Shown piece by piece: positions 63,798 through 64,000 of a stretch of 64,000 bases of DNA. Every line of letters begins with the position of its first letter. The first letter of the stretch is position 1. The position numbers and the translations under genes were made by a program. Location: assembly GCF_001886715.1 (NCBI RefSeq), contig NZ_CP018082.1, positions 4,030,001 to 4,094,000 on the forward strand. Reading direction: 5' to 3'. The notes beneath the pieces are model-generated. The model saw only the letters and a program-made list of their open reading frames with translations. It was not told the origin of the DNA and did not search any database. The stretch is from Nocardia mangyaensis. Lineage in GTDB: Bacteria > Actinomycetota > Actinomycetes > Mycobacteriales > Mycobacteriaceae.

Positions 63798-63816
63798 GCG
63801 AGAGTACGGTTCTCGC
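63798..63816. promoter_or_regulatory. Shared operator, copy 3
   Basis: GCGAGAGTACGGTTCTCGC has fully complementary GCGAGA/TCTCGC arms and matches copy 1 at 14 of 19 positions, with every difference a C/T or A/G exchange. It lies 23 bp before the ATG of the TauD-like gene. Confidence 0.65.
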
Positions 63817-63838
63817 AACCGGAAGGGAGATTCTTGTG

Positions 63839-64000
63839 ATGCACACTACAGCGCTGCGACCCGCGATCGGGGTGGCGGTCACCGGCGTCGCCGATCTGCA
63901 CGACGACACAGTGGTCAGCCGGTGCCTCGAGGCGCTGAAATGGCGCGGTGTGCTGGTCGTGCGCGGTCTGCACCTCGACGACGAGGCCCAGCTCGCGTTC
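63839..64000 (+). CDS. TauD/TfdA-like dioxygenase (N-terminal part, runs off the window)
   Basis: The first 54 residues of a protein resembling the TauD enzyme at 33197. The shared early pattern is WRGVLVVRGLHLDDEAQLAF, compared with GVLVFRDLHLDPETQVAF in the complete copy. The iron ligands lie beyond the window. GGAAGGGAGA precedes the start; GTG 63836 and ATG 63839 are both possible and in frame. It is divergent from the third aldehyde dehydrogenase, and its promoter carries the shared operator. Confidence 0.75.
   Translation, partial: MHTTALRPAIGVAVTGVADLHDDTVVSRCLEALKWRGVLVVRGLHLDDEAQLAF

Overview
The window is a high-GC actinobacterial chromosome segment. A complete mce operon, DosR-type stress genes, BlaI/M56 regulation and the order guaB1, then two CNNM/CorC-like genes (as at Rv1843c-Rv1841c in Mycobacterium) point to a mycolic-acid actinomycete, most likely Nocardia or a close relative. 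Genes are dense, ATGA and GTGA stop/start overlaps are common, and no rRNA, tRNA, CRISPR array, insertion sequence or phage gene was seen.

Region 1 (1-11.3 kb) is mostly housekeeping: the end of an iron-complex ABC ATPase, a BlaI repressor with its M56 protease partner and a matching operator, a DEAD-box helicase, a DMT transporter, GuaB1, and two overlapping CNNM/CorC-like membrane proteins behind a long leader that can fold in alternative ways. Next come a guanidine-III riboswitch with a Gdx/SugE exporter, a small secreted protein, a UsfY-like membrane protein and a PAS-ANTAR regulator.

Region 2 (11.3-29.2 kb) is a stress and redox island: a STAS protein, a 1086-residue HAD-GH65 fusion, remnants of a large catalase and of two zinc alcohol dehydrogenases, two MerR regulators, an Hsp20 gene with a CIRCE element, an Rv1733c-like membrane protein, an Acg-like nitroreductase, a CHAD protein, a CPA2 antiporter, a universal stress protein, an MFS exporter with its TetR repressor, and a DUF305/LVIVD secreted pair. 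The gene set resembles the hypoxia (DosR) regulon of mycobacteria.

Region 3 (29.2-64 kb, running off the right edge) is a large accessory catabolic and uptake region. A TetR-controlled operon (30.2-38.5 kb) encodes an SDR, a CMD-family protein, two Rieske oxygenase alpha subunits each followed by a related 111-residue protein, a TauD dioxygenase, an amidohydrolase lacking its usual HxH metal ligands, and an aldehyde dehydrogenase. A second TetR gene faces an operon (39.2-51.6 kb) with a 34-codon leader ORF, an AveC-like membrane protein, a MoxR/CbbQ ATPase, a VWA/CbbO protein and a full YrbEAB-MceABCDEF importer. After a LacI regulator and another aldehyde dehydrogenase come two amidohydrolase-2 proteins, an acyl-CoA synthetase, a dimeric alpha/beta-barrel protein, a likely two-subunit acyl-CoA dehydrogenase, a CaiB-type CoA transferase, a third aldehyde dehydrogenase and the start of a second TauD gene. 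A 19-21 bp palindrome recurs at three promoters here (54.2, 63.66 and 63.80 kb). I infer import of a hydrophobic substrate by Mce, oxygenase attack, aldehyde oxidation, CoA activation and beta-oxidation-like steps; the substrate cannot be read from sequence.
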